Of a stretch of 64,000 nucleotides of DNA, positions 62,134-64,000 are shown piece after piece. This DNA is from Brugia malayi (lineage: Eukaryota; Nematoda; Chromadorea; Rhabditida; Onchocercidae). Under the pieces are notes generated by a model. It was not told the origin of the DNA and made no database searches. It saw nothing but the letters and a program-made list of their open reading frames with translations. The stretch lies in assembly GCF_000002995.4 (NCBI RefSeq), contig NW_025062478.1, forward strand, positions 10,278,501-10,342,500, read 5' to 3'. The stretch's first letter is position 1, and every line of letters starts with the position of its first letter. A program made the position numbers and the translations under genes.

Positions 62134-63939
62134 ATTTCCTTATTTTTAATGCTTTCTTGCGGGTAGATTATTCATAAGTCTCTTTCAAAATACGTTGTTT
62201 ATTTCTATAAAATTGACAGATAATCCATTGGGAAAGTTAACCAAATCTTCAAATCAAAATTAGTTGTCACAAATATTTTAGTATTTTTAAATAGGAAAGT
62301 AATAAGGAAGCATTATAATTGCTTAATTTCTGGATGTAAGCAATCCCGCGTTGTCAGCCATCTTTGTTGTCAGATCATTTCTTGGTATACTTTGTTGATA
62401 TTTTGTAGTTTTTTCTTCCTTTTTTTCTTTGTAATTTGAGATAGGAATGATTATTGTTTTATCAAAGTATTTGTTATTATATCGTTAACTAAAAAGTAAC
62501 CTATCCTGCTCTACAATATGTCAGATCAAAATAAAGAGCTAAATATATCAAAATATCTCGTTAAAGAGTGTATACATCTGACAGTTAAGGAAATATTGAT
62601 TTTCCTCTCTCATAGAGCGCATATAATCTTAACTCAAGGGATTATCATTCTGATATGTTATATGTCTTCGAGTTATATTCTAATTTTTTTTTTTTTTACA
62701 AGAAACTAAGAAATGTCTGAGAGGGTCAGGATTCAATTTAAAAAAAAAAAAAAAGCAAAATGTCTGAGAGGACCAGGGTTCAATTTTGGAGTTGCTGTGT
62801 AAATGTTTTTGTTGACAGTTTAGTTTATTTTAAAAGTAACAATTCCAGTGACAAACTTGCTTTCTATCCGGAGTTTAAGACTTAACGTGTAGATTATTTA
62901 AAAGAAAATAGATTTTGAGAATACATTTTCGGAAGTTTTTTTTTTTTTTTTTTGAGAAAAGGAAAAAGTTACTTTTTACTTAACATTATTTTTGAATGTT
63001 AAAAGAAGAGATAAAGGAGAAAAATTGAAATTATATGATAAAATAGAAATTTAATACATTCGGTTGCACTAAGACAACAATATGTACATAACATATGTCA
63101 TTTTTGAATGTTAAATATACTAATTTAAACAATACTTACTTATTTACTCGATATTATATTAACTTAAACAGTTACTTAAGTACGAATACCTACTTATTAA
63201 CTCAGTTGCAGAAGATATTTCTTGCATCGCTGTTTGTTAATGTCAAAAAATTTTGAGGTATTCAAAGAAACTCAATTGTATTTTTTTGTTTCACTTTTAT
63301 TTTTTCTAATAGTGAAAAATCATGAAAATGTTTAAATCCAAAGAAAAAAAAAAAAGAAGAGAATTCAGAGAATTTGAGAAAGGAAAAATTCGAATCAAAA
63401 AAAAAAAAAAGAAATTACAGATATATTGCATAACAAGCGGAAATAGTTATTATAAGGAATGAAAGAAAATAAAAAAAATGTGGATAAAAAACAAAATTGC
63501 GCTGAAGTGGAAAATAAATGATTCATTGGCGCTTTTTTCACATTCATTCTCATCAATTTCACTTTCTTTTATTTTTTACAATAAGTATTTCTGTTCATTT
63601 TAATTTTTTTATGATAATTCTTTCTTTTTTCTTGCTGTTGTTATTGTTCAATTTATTGAATTTTTCATATAATTCCAAGACAAGAAATTTAATTTAAGCA
63701 CTTTTATGAATTCTAATTTCATATGAATTAAAATGTTTGCTTTTTGTTGATAATAAAAATTTGATGAAATTGAAGGACGACAAAATGAATGAATGATTCA
63801 TAAATGAACTGTGTACAAAGTGAAATTTTTTAAAAGCAAAAACATTTAATAAAGAAAATTGTAAAAGGACAAAAAAGAACGAAAAAGAAAAATGAGAAAA
63901 AAAAAAAAAAAAGGGCGCATTTGTCCCATATATCCTTCT
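62134..63939. other. Gene-free 3' flank of the LLPH-like gene
   Basis: No supported coding sequence over 1.8 kb. A 63-codon frame at 62518 and several short ones lack domain or splice support. A small duplication of AAATGTCTGAGAGG (about 62712 and 62759) is separated by an A run. Confidence 0.5.
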
Positions 63940-63940
63940 T

Positions 63941-64000
63941 TTTTTTCTAGCTGAACCGGAAGTGAACCAACAATTGATTGCTTAATTCGGCAATGGTTAT
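63941..64000 (+). other. Possible start of a further + strand gene
   Basis: TTTTTTCTAG ends at 63950 and is followed by a 42-nt less AT-rich leader (CTGAACCGGAAGTGAACC...) and an ATG at 63993, where the window ends after ATGGTTAT. The pattern matches a trans-spliced first exon but only two complete codons are visible, so the product cannot be judged. Confidence 0.25.

Noticed and set aside
62712..62790. Possible tRNA-derived SINE because of a GGTTCAA box
   Set aside because: No A box, no cloverleaf and no target-site duplication; it is a short local duplication.
1..64000. Mobile elements, CRISPR arrays, bacterial operons or Wolbachia insertions
   Set aside because: No transposase, reverse transcriptase, long terminal or inverted repeats, CRISPR-like spacing or bacterial gene was seen on either strand; the tandem arrays have contiguous units without unique spacers.

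Overview
This window looks like a nuclear contig from a nematode, most likely a filarial or related spirurid worm. The evidence is very high AT content with long homopolymer runs, coding sequence cut into many short exons (about 35-190 nt) by AT-rich introns, strong T-rich...AG acceptors, and AG acceptors 0-75 nt upstream of several start codons with no exon before them, as expected for spliced-leader trans-splicing. The species assignment is inference; the exon models were read by eye by keeping frame across GT...AG introns. I see no bacterial genes, no Wolbachia-like insertion, no CRISPR array and no transposase.

Layout. Positions 1-5750 are gene-poor, with a TAA/AAT microsatellite and a three-copy tandem repeat. 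A tRNA-His(GUG) lies at 5753-5824, just upstream of a PiT/SLC20 phosphate transporter gene (+ strand, 14 exons, 5926-11288). A second PiT/SLC20 paralogue with the same 14-exon architecture runs tail-to-tail on the - strand (20119-13685). Five 96-bp repeats sit between the two 3' ends. A calcineurin-B-homologous protein (CHP, - strand, 27766-25281) follows after a 5 kb spacer. A gene-poor tract of about 10 kb precedes a + strand gene for an unrecognised protein of about 255-270 aa (possible start exon at 33151, firm exons 38062-40000). Just after it lies a 29-bp minisatellite of about 1.5 kb with higher-order structure. A 23-exon - strand gene (56980-47593) encodes a membrane-anchored coiled-coil protein of the RRBP1/kinectin type, and a small + strand gene (60850-62133) encodes an LLPH-like nucleolar protein. 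The last 50 bases may hold the start of another + strand gene.

The genes do not form an operon: spacings are kilobases and functions are unrelated (phosphate transport, Ca2+-regulated transporter/trafficking cofactor, ER membrane scaffold, ribosome biogenesis). The most interesting material is repeat biology: a minisatellite that has copied a splice acceptor into its own intron about nine times, exon-end fragments duplicated inside an intron of the same gene, a 29-bp array with a seven-unit higher-order period, and a Pol III terminator that doubles as the pyrimidine tract of a probable trans-splice site. Candidate regulatory clusters (TACGTG boxes, paired TGACGT half-sites, AAGGTCA half-sites, a G-quadruplex motif) stand out against the AT-rich background.
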